From Neoceratodus forsteri (Eukaryota; Chordata; Ceratodontiformes; Ceratodontidae), in the NCBI GenBank assembly GCA_016271365.2, contig CM057456.1, positions 160,134,501-160,198,500 on the forward strand: 64,000 nt of DNA, in the 5' to 3' direction. The position numbers and the translations under genes were made by a program. The notes under the pieces were generated by a model. The model made no database searches. It was not told where the DNA came from and was given only the letters and a program-made list of their open reading frames with translations. Positions 55,220 through 64,000 of the stretch are shown one piece after another (position 1 is the first letter of the stretch; every line of letters begins with the position of its first letter).

Positions 55220-56440
55220 CTACAGGTGAAAACAGACATTCTCAGAGGAGGGCTCACCATAAACTTGAGAGGAGGCCCTGCAGCACAGCCCTGCCAAAAC
55301 CTGCACAGGCTCTAGAGGCAATGTCCAGACTGTAGTGCTTGGTAAAAGTATGGACAGTACTCCAGGTGGCAGCTGCACATATGTCAGTGGCTGAGACCCC
55401 TCAGAAACAAGCCACAGAGGTAGCCATACCTCTTGTGGAGTGAGCCTTGACAGCTCCAAGCAATTCTTTGCCATACCTTACTGTAGTAGAACACAGTGCA
55501 ATTTGCCAACCATTTGGATAAATATTGCTTAGAAACAGAAGTGCCCGCTCTACCTGGGGCAAAGGAAACAAACAACTGCTTCGACTTTCTACATTCCTTG
55601 GACCAAAGCAAACAGTACTTCAAAGTTCTGTGCACATCTAACGTATGGAGCAGTGCTTCCCCTGGTTTGGCACGCTCAGGAAAATAAACAGAAAGGTGGA
55701 CAGACTGGTTGAGTGTAACCTCTGAGACCACCTTTGGGAGAAACTTAGAATTTGTGAGCAAAGACACCCTGTCTTTCTGAAATATCAAATAAGGCTCCTC
55801 ACACCAGAGGGCCTGAAGCTCTGAAATTCTTTGAGCAGAAGTAATGGCAACTAAAAATAACGCGTTCCAAGAAAGAAAGCATAAATTGCAAGTCTCAACT
55901 GGCTCAAAGGGAGACAAGGTCAACCTCTCCAAAACAAAATTCACGACTCAAGCTGGGACAGGAGAACAGATTGGTGGGTTCAGATGCAGGATACCCTTTA
56001 AAAAGGTATGGGAGACATCCTGCTGAGCAGTCGTGCAGTCACCCAAGGGCTCATGAAAGGCAGAAATAACTGAAAGGTGCACTTTGAGGGAGAGTACTGG
56101 AGACCTGAGTCAGACAGAGAGATCAGGTAGTCCAGGATGTGGTTCACCGAAGAGGTGCAAGGGTCCAGACTATGTTTGGCAGCTCAGATGGCAAACCGCT
56201 TCCACTTCATGGCATAAGTGGCTCGAGTTGAAGGCTTGTGGGTGGCCACTAGGACATCCACCACTCTGGTAGAGACTCCAAATCTGGCAATGGCTATGTT
56301 CTCAGGAGCCAAGCCTGCAGATGGAGGGACCTGAGGTTGGGATGGACCAGGGTCCCCTGATCCTGGGTCAGTAGGCTTCTGTAGAGGGGGAGAGGGACAA
56401 GGGGTTCCTCCGCCAGCTGCTGAAGGAGGGGTTACCATAT
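55220..56440 (-). pseudogene. DIRS-5 tyrosine recombinase
   Basis: The catalytic part (55,384-55,944) reads FLSWNALFLVAITSAQRISE, VVSEVTLNQSVHLSVYFPE, LLHTLDVHRTLKY and SKQLFVSFA. The N-terminal part at about 56,184-56,300 has THKPSTRATYAMKWKRF. The last part, near 55,300-55,370, gives AATWSTVHTFTKHYSL-like sequence with the likely tyrosine, one frame away. Two frame changes (about 55,430 and 56,000) break the gene. Blocks and order are identical to those of DIRS-3. Confidence 0.87.
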
Positions 56441-56499
56441 CTGCCGAGGCCAGAAAGGAGCTACCAGAATCATGCTGCCCCCTCCATCTGTAGCTTGAC

Positions 56500-57735
56500 T
56501 AGCACCCACTGAATGAGAGGAAATGGAGGGAAAGGTGTAAAGGAACCTCCCACTCCAGAAGAGGGACAACGCATCTCACCAGAAAATTCCAGGCCCTGGA
56601 TCTAGAGAGCAAAAACTGGGTAGTTTTACATTGAGTGAGGACGCAAAAAGGTCCAACTCTGGATGACCCCATCTGTTGGACAAGTCTTCTGTGACAGATG
56701 AGAGAATCTTCCATTCGTGCATGCTGGACTCAGTCCGGCTAAGGCTGTCTGCTACAGTGTTTAACACGCCTGGCACGTGGACCGCTGAGAGTGTCAGACC
56801 ACAATTCAACACCCAGTATCACACTCTCATGGTCTCTCTGCAAAGGGGTATGAATAAGTCCCCCTCTGCTTGTTGATGTAGTACACTACACTGAGATTGT
56901 CTGACTGCACCAGCAGCTGACCTGGAGCAAGGCGTTCCTGAAAGGTCTGCATGGCGTAGAGCACCGCTCTCATCTCCAGGACACTGATATGCAGGGAGGC
57001 TTCCAACTGGGACCAAGAGCCCTGGAGCTGGAAGGGACCCAGGTGTGCTCCCCAGGCAAAACCAGATGCATCCATGGTGAGGATCTGTTGTGAGGAGGGG
57101 ATCTGAAAAGGGACGCCTTGAAGCAGATTCAAGGGGTCCATCCACCATCGCAATACTGTTGCGGACTGGGGAAGAGACCAGGATTGGATGATCTAACTGA
57201 TCTGTACGCTGATCCCACTGTACTTGGAGAGTCTACTGGAGAATGTGCATGTGAAGTCTGGCCAGCGGAACAGTGGGTATGGCAGCCATCAAACCCAGCA
57301 GTCTCAGGTATACCCTGGCAGGAATATAGCGGCTTTGGGTGACCTCCTGAGCTTGGGTTATAAGGCACTCCACCCTGTTCTGGGGTAGGAAGGCCTTCCC
57401 CTGTGCTGAGTCCAGAACTGCCCTTATATATTGCAGCCTTTGAGATGGAACCAGAACCAACTTAGGCAGATTGACAATGATACCCAGAGAGCAAAACAAC
57501 TGGAAAGTTCTCTCCAGAGTCAGCAGAAGCTGGTCTCTGGATGGGGCCTTTAGAAGCCAATCATCCAGATAAGAGAAAACATACAGTACCTCCCTTCTGA
57601 GAGCTGCTGCTACTGCTGCTAAGCACTTGGTAAAGACTCGGGGTGCAGAGGACAAACCAAAGGGCAGCACTTTGAACTGATAATGTTTGCCCTGAAAAGT
57701 GAAGCAGAGAAACCTCCTGTGAGGAGGAATGACGG
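56500..57735 (-). pseudogene. DIRS-5 RT C-terminal part and RNase H
   Basis: RT continues from before the LINE insertion: FQFKVLPFGLSSAPRVFTK-like (HYQFKVLPFGLSSAPRVF), then YVFSYLDDWLLKAPSRDQL with the catalytic Asp pair (about 57,548-57,600). RNase H follows with LTMDASGFAWGAHLGPFQ, ISVLEMRAVLYAMQTF and LVQSDNLSVVYYINKQ (about 56,868-56,915). Then come VADSLSRTESSMHEW and HPELDLFASSLNVK. A stop and frame changes near 57,130 and 56,815 interrupt it. Confidence 0.88.
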
Positions 57736-57740
57736 ATATG

Positions 57741-59812
57741 TCAATCTGGGGACCAGTGACCACAGGACAATCCAGCTAACTGCGAACAAGGTAGAAGATA
57801 CCAGTCACACTAAAACCAAGGTTCTAGATTCCAGGAGCGCTAACTTTCCTGAAATGAAACATACAGTCACATCCATGCTAGATGGCAGAAACTCGGGAGA
57901 TGTAGAACACCATTGGGAGACCTTGAAAAATGCTTTAAATACAGCTACAGCTACATGCACTAGGCAGATCACCAAATCCAAAAGAAAGAAAAATTCATTC
58001 TGGTTCATCAAGGAAGTTGCAACCAAAATCAAGGGAAAAAGGAGGGCTTTTACAAAATATAAACAAACTAAAAGTGAATTAGAGAAGAATACAAAAACAA
58101 GCTGAGTGAGGCAGGAAAGGCAGTTAGGAGATCAAAAGCGCAGACAGAGGAGAAAATAGCACAGGGGGTCAAGAAGGAAGACAAACCTTCTTCAGATATA
58201 TACGGGAAAAAAGAAAGCGTAAGGGGGAAATAGTCAGGTTAGCAACAAAGAAAGGCAAGATGGCAGAGACAGACAAAGACAAAGCAGTTACTAAATGATT
58301 TGTTTTGCTCGGTCTTCACTATAGAAGACAACGGGGAAGGGTTCTACACTAAGTAGGTCAGTACACAATACCACAGGAGCAGACACAAGACCCTTCACAA
58401 GGGAAAGGGTCCTAGAAGAACTGAATAGGCTCAAGGTAGATAAAGCAATGGGGCCAGATGGCATCCACCTTAGGGTACTGAAGGAGCTTCGGGAAGAACT
58501 CGCCACACCACTGGTAGCTTTTCAGCAAGTCACTACAAAGTGGAATAATACCTCAGGACTGGAAAAGGGCAAAAGTAGTGCCTTTACACAAGAGCAGAAG
58601 CAGCGAAGAGGCAGGAAACTACCGACCGGTCAGTTTGACCTCAGTGGTAGGAGAAATTATGGAGTTGTTGCTAAAGGAGAGGATAGTTAAGTACCTGGGT
58701 CACCAGAGCAGTCAGCCAGGCAGGAGCAGTGGACACTGTGTACCTGGATGTCAGCAAAGCCTTCGACACTGTCCCTCACAAAAGGCTAGCTAACAAATTA
58801 GAGCATACAGGAGTCGGTCACAAGATACAGTAGTTAACTGGATCACCAACTGGCTGCAAGATAGGATGCAGAGAGTGCTTGTCAATGGATCACTATCAAG
58901 GGAAGGCAAAGTGACCAGTGGCATTCCACAGGGGGTCTGTGCTGGGACCTATCCTCTTTAACATATTTATAGGGGATATTACAAATGACTTGAAGGGGAA
59001 GGTTTGCCTGGTTGCAGATGACACAAAACTCTGCAACAGAGTAGACATGTAGGAGGGAGTGAAAGGTATGGAAGCAGACCTGAAAAAACTTGAGGAATGG
59101 TCCAGGGATTGGCAGTTGAAGTTTAATGCCAAGAAGTGCAAGGTTATGCATATAGGAAAAAGAAACCCAGGGATAAAGTACACATTGGGAGGGCACAAAG
59201 ATAGAAAGAGACCGCGTAGTAGTCATCATGGATGACTTACAGGCTGGAAAACAGTGTGAAAAGGCAGCACAGAGGGTGAGTGGCATCCTTGGCTGCATTA
59301 GTAGGGGAATTACAAGTAAAAAGAGTGAGGTTATCATTTCTCTCTACAGGTCCTTAGTGAGGCCACATTTAGAGTACTGCGGTCAGTTTTGGAGGCCCCA
59401 CCTCAAAAAAGACATAGACCACCTGGAGACAGTACAGAGAAGGGCTACAAAGATGGTGCATGGACTGCATCGTGAGCAGTATGAGGCAAGACTCAGGAAA
59501 CTAAATCTGTACACCCTTGAGCAGAGAAGAAACAGAGGGGACATGATCAAAACTTTTAAGTACGTTAAGGGAATCAACACAACACAAGCAGGAAACCTCT
59601 TCCAGCAAAACAGGGATGTGTGTACAAAGGGGCGCAACTTGTGTCCAGTGGGAGGCAGGTTCAAAAGCAACCTCAGGAAGTACTTCTTTACAGAAAGGGT
59701 AACAGACCCATTGAACAGCCTACTTCAGGAGGTGGTGGAATACAAGACAGTACACAAATTCAAACTTGCATGGGACAGACATTGTGGACACATCAGGGTG
59801 CAGTCTAAATAG
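57741..59812 (+). pseudogene. CR1/L2-like ORF2: RT and C-terminal domain
   Basis: RT blocks run through several frames: DKAMGPDGIHLRVLKEL (about 58,440-58,490), AGNYRPVSLTSVVGEIMELL (58,612-58,670), YLDVSKAFDTVPHKRLANK (58,741-58,798), and the catalytic box as VADDTKL (59,011-59,031) in place of FADDTK. LKKLEEWSRDWQLKFNAKKC follows. The C-terminal frame (59,228-59,812) is open with SGILGCISRGITSKKSEVII, SLVRPHLEYCGQFWRPHL and RRATKMVHGLHREQYEARL. The upstream part (57,741-58,300) corresponds to the endonuclease-RT linker. Five or more frame changes exist. Confidence 0.88.
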
Positions 59813-59885
59813 GGAGGGGGCAGAAACACGGGCAGACTAGATGGATCTTGCAGTCCCCATTTGCTGACACGATACCTATGTTCCT
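57741..59885 (+). mobile_element. CR1/L2-type LINE inserted in DIRS-5
   Basis: A 2.1-kb 5'-truncated LINE lies inside the DIRS-5 RT gene. The host sequence continues on both sides at ATATG (57,736-57,740 and 59,886-59,890), a likely 5-bp target duplication. The 3' end has the short GGGCAGACTAGATGG tail and a TATGTTCCTAT end. No poly(A), as usual for this clade. Confidence 0.88.
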
Positions 59886-60280
59886 ATATGTGCAGGTAAG
59901 CATCTTGTATGTCCAATAAACAAAGCCAGTCTCCCCTCTTGAGGAGGGGCAGCAAGCCTGGTGAAGTTACCATCTGGAACTTTTTGTACTGGACATACAG
60001 ATTGAAGTCCTTTAGATCCAGAATGGGCCTCAAATCTCCAATCTTTTTGGGGACCAGGAAAAACCTGAAATAAAACCCCTTGTTCCTCTGGTGCCTGGGT
60101 ACTGGCTGTATGTCTTGCTTGCGAGAAGGGACTGTACCTCCTCCCGGAGTACAGACAAGAGAGCTGGGGGGGGGGGTAACCTGAGGACAGGGGAGGGGTT
60201 TCCGGAGGTTGCTCGATAAGCTCCAGGGTGTGACCCCTCTGTATGATCTGCAAAGTCCAGGCATCCGAAGTTATAGTGCT
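59886..60280 (-). pseudogene. DIRS-5 RT N-terminal part
   Basis: This is the part of RT before the LINE insertion in reading direction. It reads YFRFFLVPKKIGDLRPILD, LLPLLKRGDWLCLLDIQDAY and ends LHI at the insertion junction. The upstream end links to Gag by an IQRGHTLELIEQPP-type sequence (about 60,190-60,250), as in DIRS-3. The 126-codon frame is open. Confidence 0.88.
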
Positions 60281-62350
60281 CCATTGGTTTAGATGGATGG
60301 AGACCTGACCTTCGACCACCACCTTTTGGTTGAGGATCAGAAGAGTTTGGCAAGGAGTCAAGCAGTGGCAGATCCAGCCACAGGGGCTGGTCACTCACTT
60401 CTACGATGCTTGGCCATGGCTCCAGTGTTGGAGGGGGCGGGCAAGGCAGCCAGGGCTCTGCGCTTCCCTTGAGGGTGAGAGGTTGCACTAGGCCTATTGG
60501 TCCCTTTGTGAAAGGAAGGGTACCCTCTACCTCCTGGTTGAGAATGGCAGAGGGAGTGGACAGACTTAAGCGCCCTGCCTGAGGCTTGCAGATCATTGAT
60601 AATGTCCCGATCATCAGGGCCGAACAGCTTAGTGCCATTAAAAGGGGCATTAAGCATCTTCTGCTGAACATCAGCAGCAAAACTGGATATCCTCAGTCAG
60701 GAGTGTCTACGTAGGCATATGCCCATGGCAGCAGCCCTGGCAATAGTGTTAGTCATGTCATAGAGGGCTCTGAGGAGGTGTTTGCTAATGTCCTCAGCTG
60801 TCTGAAGGCACTGAAGCAGCTCCTGCCTTTGTGTGCCATCTGTGAGGGCCTGGGCAGCAGTCTTGCCCTACTTCCAATTAGCATTTTGGTACTTTACAAT
60901 GTGAGACAGGTAGTTTGCAATCCTCAAACCCAGTGTGGAGGAGGCATATACTCTCTTACCCCAGAGGCCAATTCTGCAAGACTCTTTGTCCAGAGGGAGG
61001 GAACTAAGGTGCTTAGGTGCCTTAGACCTGTCGTGGGCTGCCTTAATGACCACTGAATCTCTTTTGGGCTGGGCAGTATAGTAGGGGAACCCCTGAGGGA
61101 CATGGTAAAGTGTGTCTGCTTTGCAAGGCATAGCTGGCACCATGTCTGGTCTGTGTCAAGCTGTCATAGCTGCAATCCTCAAGGCAGGCAAAATTGGAGG
61201 AATGATTTTTAGGGGAGATTCTGGGGTCTCAAGGAAGTCCACCAGCCCTTTCCTGGTGGCATCCTCTTCCTCAGTGTGGAAGCCCATGGCTGAGGATGGC
61301 TGCTTCATCACATTAAAAAATGTGGGGTCCTCAGGAGGAGATCTGGGAGTGTGCTTGACCAAATCCTCACTGACAGAAGAAGCTGTGGATCCGTCAGAGA
61401 CTAGGATCTCTTCCTCATCTTCCTCCTCCTCATCATCAGGAAAAAGGAGGTCTGGAAGGTACTCTTCTTCAACGTCGAACTCTTCCAAATCTAGATCCGG
61501 CATCAGATGCGCTGACGATGGCCTTCGGGGAGCTTTCCGTGGCCGATGTGTAGGTGTCGACGATGAAGCTGCCATCGACAGCACTGGCGAAATGGGCTGG
61601 TATGCGTCCAGCTGTTGAACAATCACTGAAGTGAACTTTGTCAATATTTCATTCAGGTTTACGACATTCATCGATGGGGGGGTCGATGGCACAGGTGTCG
61701 ATGACCCAGCCTGCTGGGCCCTGTGAACCCAAAAAGCCCATAGCCCTGGAGGGAGAAGGGTCAGACCTCGACGGGAGGGCTGTTGGAAGGAGAGGCCAAT
61801 GACCTAGAAGTTGACGGCTGACCGCTCTGTGACTATCGGGCAGGGGACAGCTGACCACCCTGTGAGTATCGGGCAGGGGTGCTGTTGGTATGGGTCTGGT
61901 GGGCACAGAGACCTGGACAGCAGTTTTGCACATTAGTGCAGCCGCAGCCAACAAGGATCCCCCTGAAGAAGGAGAAGAGGCTGTTGGGAAATGAGATCAC
62001 TGCCAGGGGAGTGGTCATGGTCTTTTTCATGACTTTTCCTCGAGGATTTGTCTTGGGCCTTGGAGGCCAGGGAGCTCGATGACCCCATCAGCGGCTGGGA
62101 CCCCGGAGGACCCTTGTCTGGAACTGGCTACCTGTTGATCCATCAGGAAATTTTTAAGATCCTTTCTGCGTTACCAGAGGGTTGTTTGGTTATCCTTCTG
62201 GCAGAGCTCACAATCAGAAACATTGTTGTCACGCCCAAGACAGCAGACACAGAGAAAATGTTCGTCTGTGGAGGCAATTTTCTTCCACAGCAGCAGCGAC
62301 GAAAGAGAGAAGGATTAACTCTCGACATAAACAAGATGCAGGAATCTCTT
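60280..62350 (-). pseudogene. DIRS-5 Gag
   Basis: The N-terminal CVCC...CELC motif is at 62,203-62,254 (FLCVCCLGRDNNVSDCELC). An acidic middle region follows (61,156-61,692) with PDLDLEEFDVEEEYLPDLLF and a run of Glu. The core has HLSSLPLDKESCRIGLWGKR and LRIANYLSHIVKYQNANW (60,868-61,020), then LNAPFNGTKLFGPDDRDI (60,600-60,657). The C-terminal part runs into RT. Frame changes occur near 62,200, 61,700, 61,145 and 60,700. The pattern matches DIRS-3 and DIRS-4. Confidence 0.82.
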
Positions 62351-62529
62351 TAATAAAAGGGATTCTGAAAAATAACAGAAGAAAAGTCATAGGCGAAAAA
62401 AGGCGCAAATACTGTATCAGAGCTTCATGGGCACATGCGGCCAGTCGGCCAATTGGGAAAAGAACGAGGAAGAAGCGGGCCACTCATGCCTTTATAGGGT
62501 TGGTGATGTCAACAGATGTGGACGGCAGG

Positions 62530-62632
62530 GCGCCCCAGCTGTACTGCTGAAAATCTTCCGTGTGGATCCTGCTTCACCGACAGTGAAGTTTCTACAGTGT
62601 GACATGATGACTGAGATACACCCGAAGAAGAT
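62530..62632 (-). repeat. DIRS-5 left terminal repeat
   Basis: The plus strand ACTGCTGAAAATCTTCC through GGATCCTGCTTCACCGACAG to GACTGAGATACACCCG is the inverted copy of 54,820-54,920. Confidence 0.85.
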
Positions 62633-63189
62633 CAGTATATATACATCACATCACATCATTGCTATTGGTTCTGTCTAAAAATGATTTGCACGTTATATAT
62701 ATATATATATATATATATATTCTGACTTAATAAAAATGAGTTCTGAACAGGCCTTTGTGTAATATGGATCTGATTAATGGATAAATTATGCTTCTCTGTT
62801 TTTGGAGTTTTACACCAGTCTTCTTTTCATTTATTCTCACCTTATGTACACGCCGTCTTCTTTCTCCCTTCCCCTATTTTGTATTTTTTGTTAATTTCTC
62901 TATTTGAATATGTGTCAGATATATTGTGAAATTATGTTCACATTGTTTTGTAATGTTATAGAACGGTATGTACATTTTTAAGCAATTTATGTATAAAAGG
63001 GGTGTACTACCTTTTCCCACTTGATCCACCCACTGACAAAAACCCTGTCTAGGTTGAAGCACCAGGGCAGAGGGCTATAGCTAGAATTATTCATTTGGTG
63101 CCAGAACAAAACACTTTACCTTACTTCTCTACATGTGGGCCTGATGTGTAAAAGACTCCACAAATGAAGAGCTTTCTTGTTGTTAAGCA
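62633..63189. other. Spacer with an AT microsatellite
   Basis: (TA)n at 62,694-62,720; otherwise AT-rich with no recognised element. Confidence 0.6.
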
Positions 63190-63795
63190 GGTCTTAGTCC
63201 CTGGTTCATGAATGAGAACTGCTCACCTCCATGGTAAATGACCTCTTCAAAAGATGGGGTTGTCCGGAATTGGACCTTTTTGCATCCCACATAATGCAAA
63301 ATTGCCACACTTTGGCTCGCTTGCTCCAGTGCCTGGAGTTTTTTTGGCGAGAGGCAGGATGAAGAGCGCAACTGCAGGATGAAGAGTGCAACTCTCATCC
63401 TCATTGCTCTCTTATGGCCTTATCAGATATGGTTTCCACCACTACAACATCTGGCGGTGGAGCATCCTGTTCCTCTTCCTCTGTGTCGGGGTCTGCTGTC
63501 ATAGAGCATGAGGACTCTAGTCCATCCAGATCTGAAGTCCCTACAACTGCATGCATAGCTCCTACAAATGTTGCCATTGCATGCTTTGGGGTATCCCCTA
63601 AGGTTGCTGATGTCCTGCTTGCAGCTAGCAAGCCCTCTACCAGACATGCTTATTCCTTAAAATGAAAGCATTCATTTTGTTGTCTGCTTCTCGGAATATG
63701 GACCCTTTTACATGTCTTGTTAATTCTGTTCTGGAATACTTGCTTTCCCTATCTGATTCAGGCCTGCAGTATTCCTCTATTAAAGGAGAACTGCC
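63190..63795 (+). pseudogene. DIRS-6: fragment of RNase H/MT end and recombinase start
   Basis: The plus strand has RWGCPELDLFASHIM-like sequence (about 63,253-63,300), matching the methyltransferase-like region of DIRS-5. The recombinase N-terminus follows: VADVLLAASKPSTRHAYSLK (63,605-63,664), then after one frame change NMDPFTCLVNSVLEYLLSL and GLQYSSIKG (63,695-63,790). The match ends at about 63,790, before the catalytic part. It is truncated at both ends. Confidence 0.8.
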
Positions 63796-64000
63796 TCGAA
63801 TTTGCAACCCTGTTTGTTTTGTAGAAGCTGTGTTTCTAATACTGGTTCACATTCTGTTTTTGTTCGCTCTGTACTGGCCTTTTAGTAAATTCACTGGATG
63901 CTTCTGCTTTTCACTGCAGTGGGCAGTACCATTTTAGAACTCTATGATGTACTTTATGTCCTTGTTAAAGAACTTAGATTGTTTTCACAATGCATTCACG
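63796..64000. other. Unassigned right edge
   Basis: About 200 bp after the DIRS-6 match; AT-rich with no recognisable motif. Confidence 0.4.

Larger units (their letters stand above)
54792..62632 (-). mobile_element. DIRS-5: complete but interrupted DIRS-like element
   Basis: The right terminal region (54,792-54,920) and left terminal region (about 62,530-62,632) are inverted copies (GTGAAGCAGGATCCACA and complement; GATCTCAGTCATCAGGTCAC and complement). The ICR lies at about 55,118-55,205. The 7.84 kb include a 2.1-kb LINE at 57,741-59,885; without it the element is about 5.7 kb, close to DIRS-4. Gene order is as in the other copies. It is related to DIRS-1 and DIRS-3. Confidence 0.9.

Overview
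The window looks like repeat-saturated nuclear DNA of a vertebrate, and almost every recognisable coding trace is a decayed transposable element. The mix of families fits a large-genome amphibian, caecilian or salamander-like: several DIRS tyrosine-recombinase retrotransposons, Penelope-like elements, L1/Tx1 and CR1/L2-type LINEs, a Ty3/gypsy element, a pogo/Tigger DNA transposon and MIR-like tRNA SINEs. The species is inferred from repeat content only. I see no complete host gene; two short minus-strand segments (33,294-33,493 and 43,681-43,770) look exon-like but are unproven.

Layout: 1-2,409 is the 3' part of an L1-type LINE ending in a poly(A) tract. It abuts DIRS-1 (2,410-6,212, plus strand), whose recombinase gene is split by a Tigger element (3,293-5,394). 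DIRS-2 is a ruined Gag/RT stretch (6,213-7,490). A third plus-strand DIRS-like element (7,535-13,890) keeps Gag, terminal repeats and an internal complementary region but lacks RT and recombinase; a solo LTR (11,088-13,078) and a SINE lie inside it. A minus-strand gypsy element with both LTRs fills 15,382-25,114; its Gag resembles the PNMA family. A CR1/L2 tail, an L1 scrap and DIRS-3 (28,196 to about 32,490, minus) follow.

From 32,500 to 37,460 there is a foldback-type repeat arm, an exon-like segment, a GC-rich A-tailed retroposon (33,588-34,167), and a Tx1-like LINE broken by a 1.55-kb foldback element (34,478-36,030). DIRS-4 (37,463-43,335, minus) is the best-preserved DIRS, with both termini and all domains. 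The stretch 43,385-53,700 holds two SINEs, an unclassified minus-strand repeat, an inverted repeat cluster, a tandem array of about 300-bp units (46,953-48,370), and two Penelope-like fragments; the longer one is interrupted by a second copy of the GC-rich retroposon. DIRS-5 (54,792-62,632, minus) is split by a CR1/L2 LINE (57,741-59,885), and a truncated DIRS-6 closes the window.

The genes do not form an operon or pathway. Within each element they formed a replication module: Gag packages RNA, RT-RNase H copies it, and a recombinase, integrase or endonuclease inserts the copy. Nesting gives a relative age order. Many frameshifts are single-base, and the two gypsy LTRs differ mainly by single-base indels, so part of the apparent decay may be assembly error.
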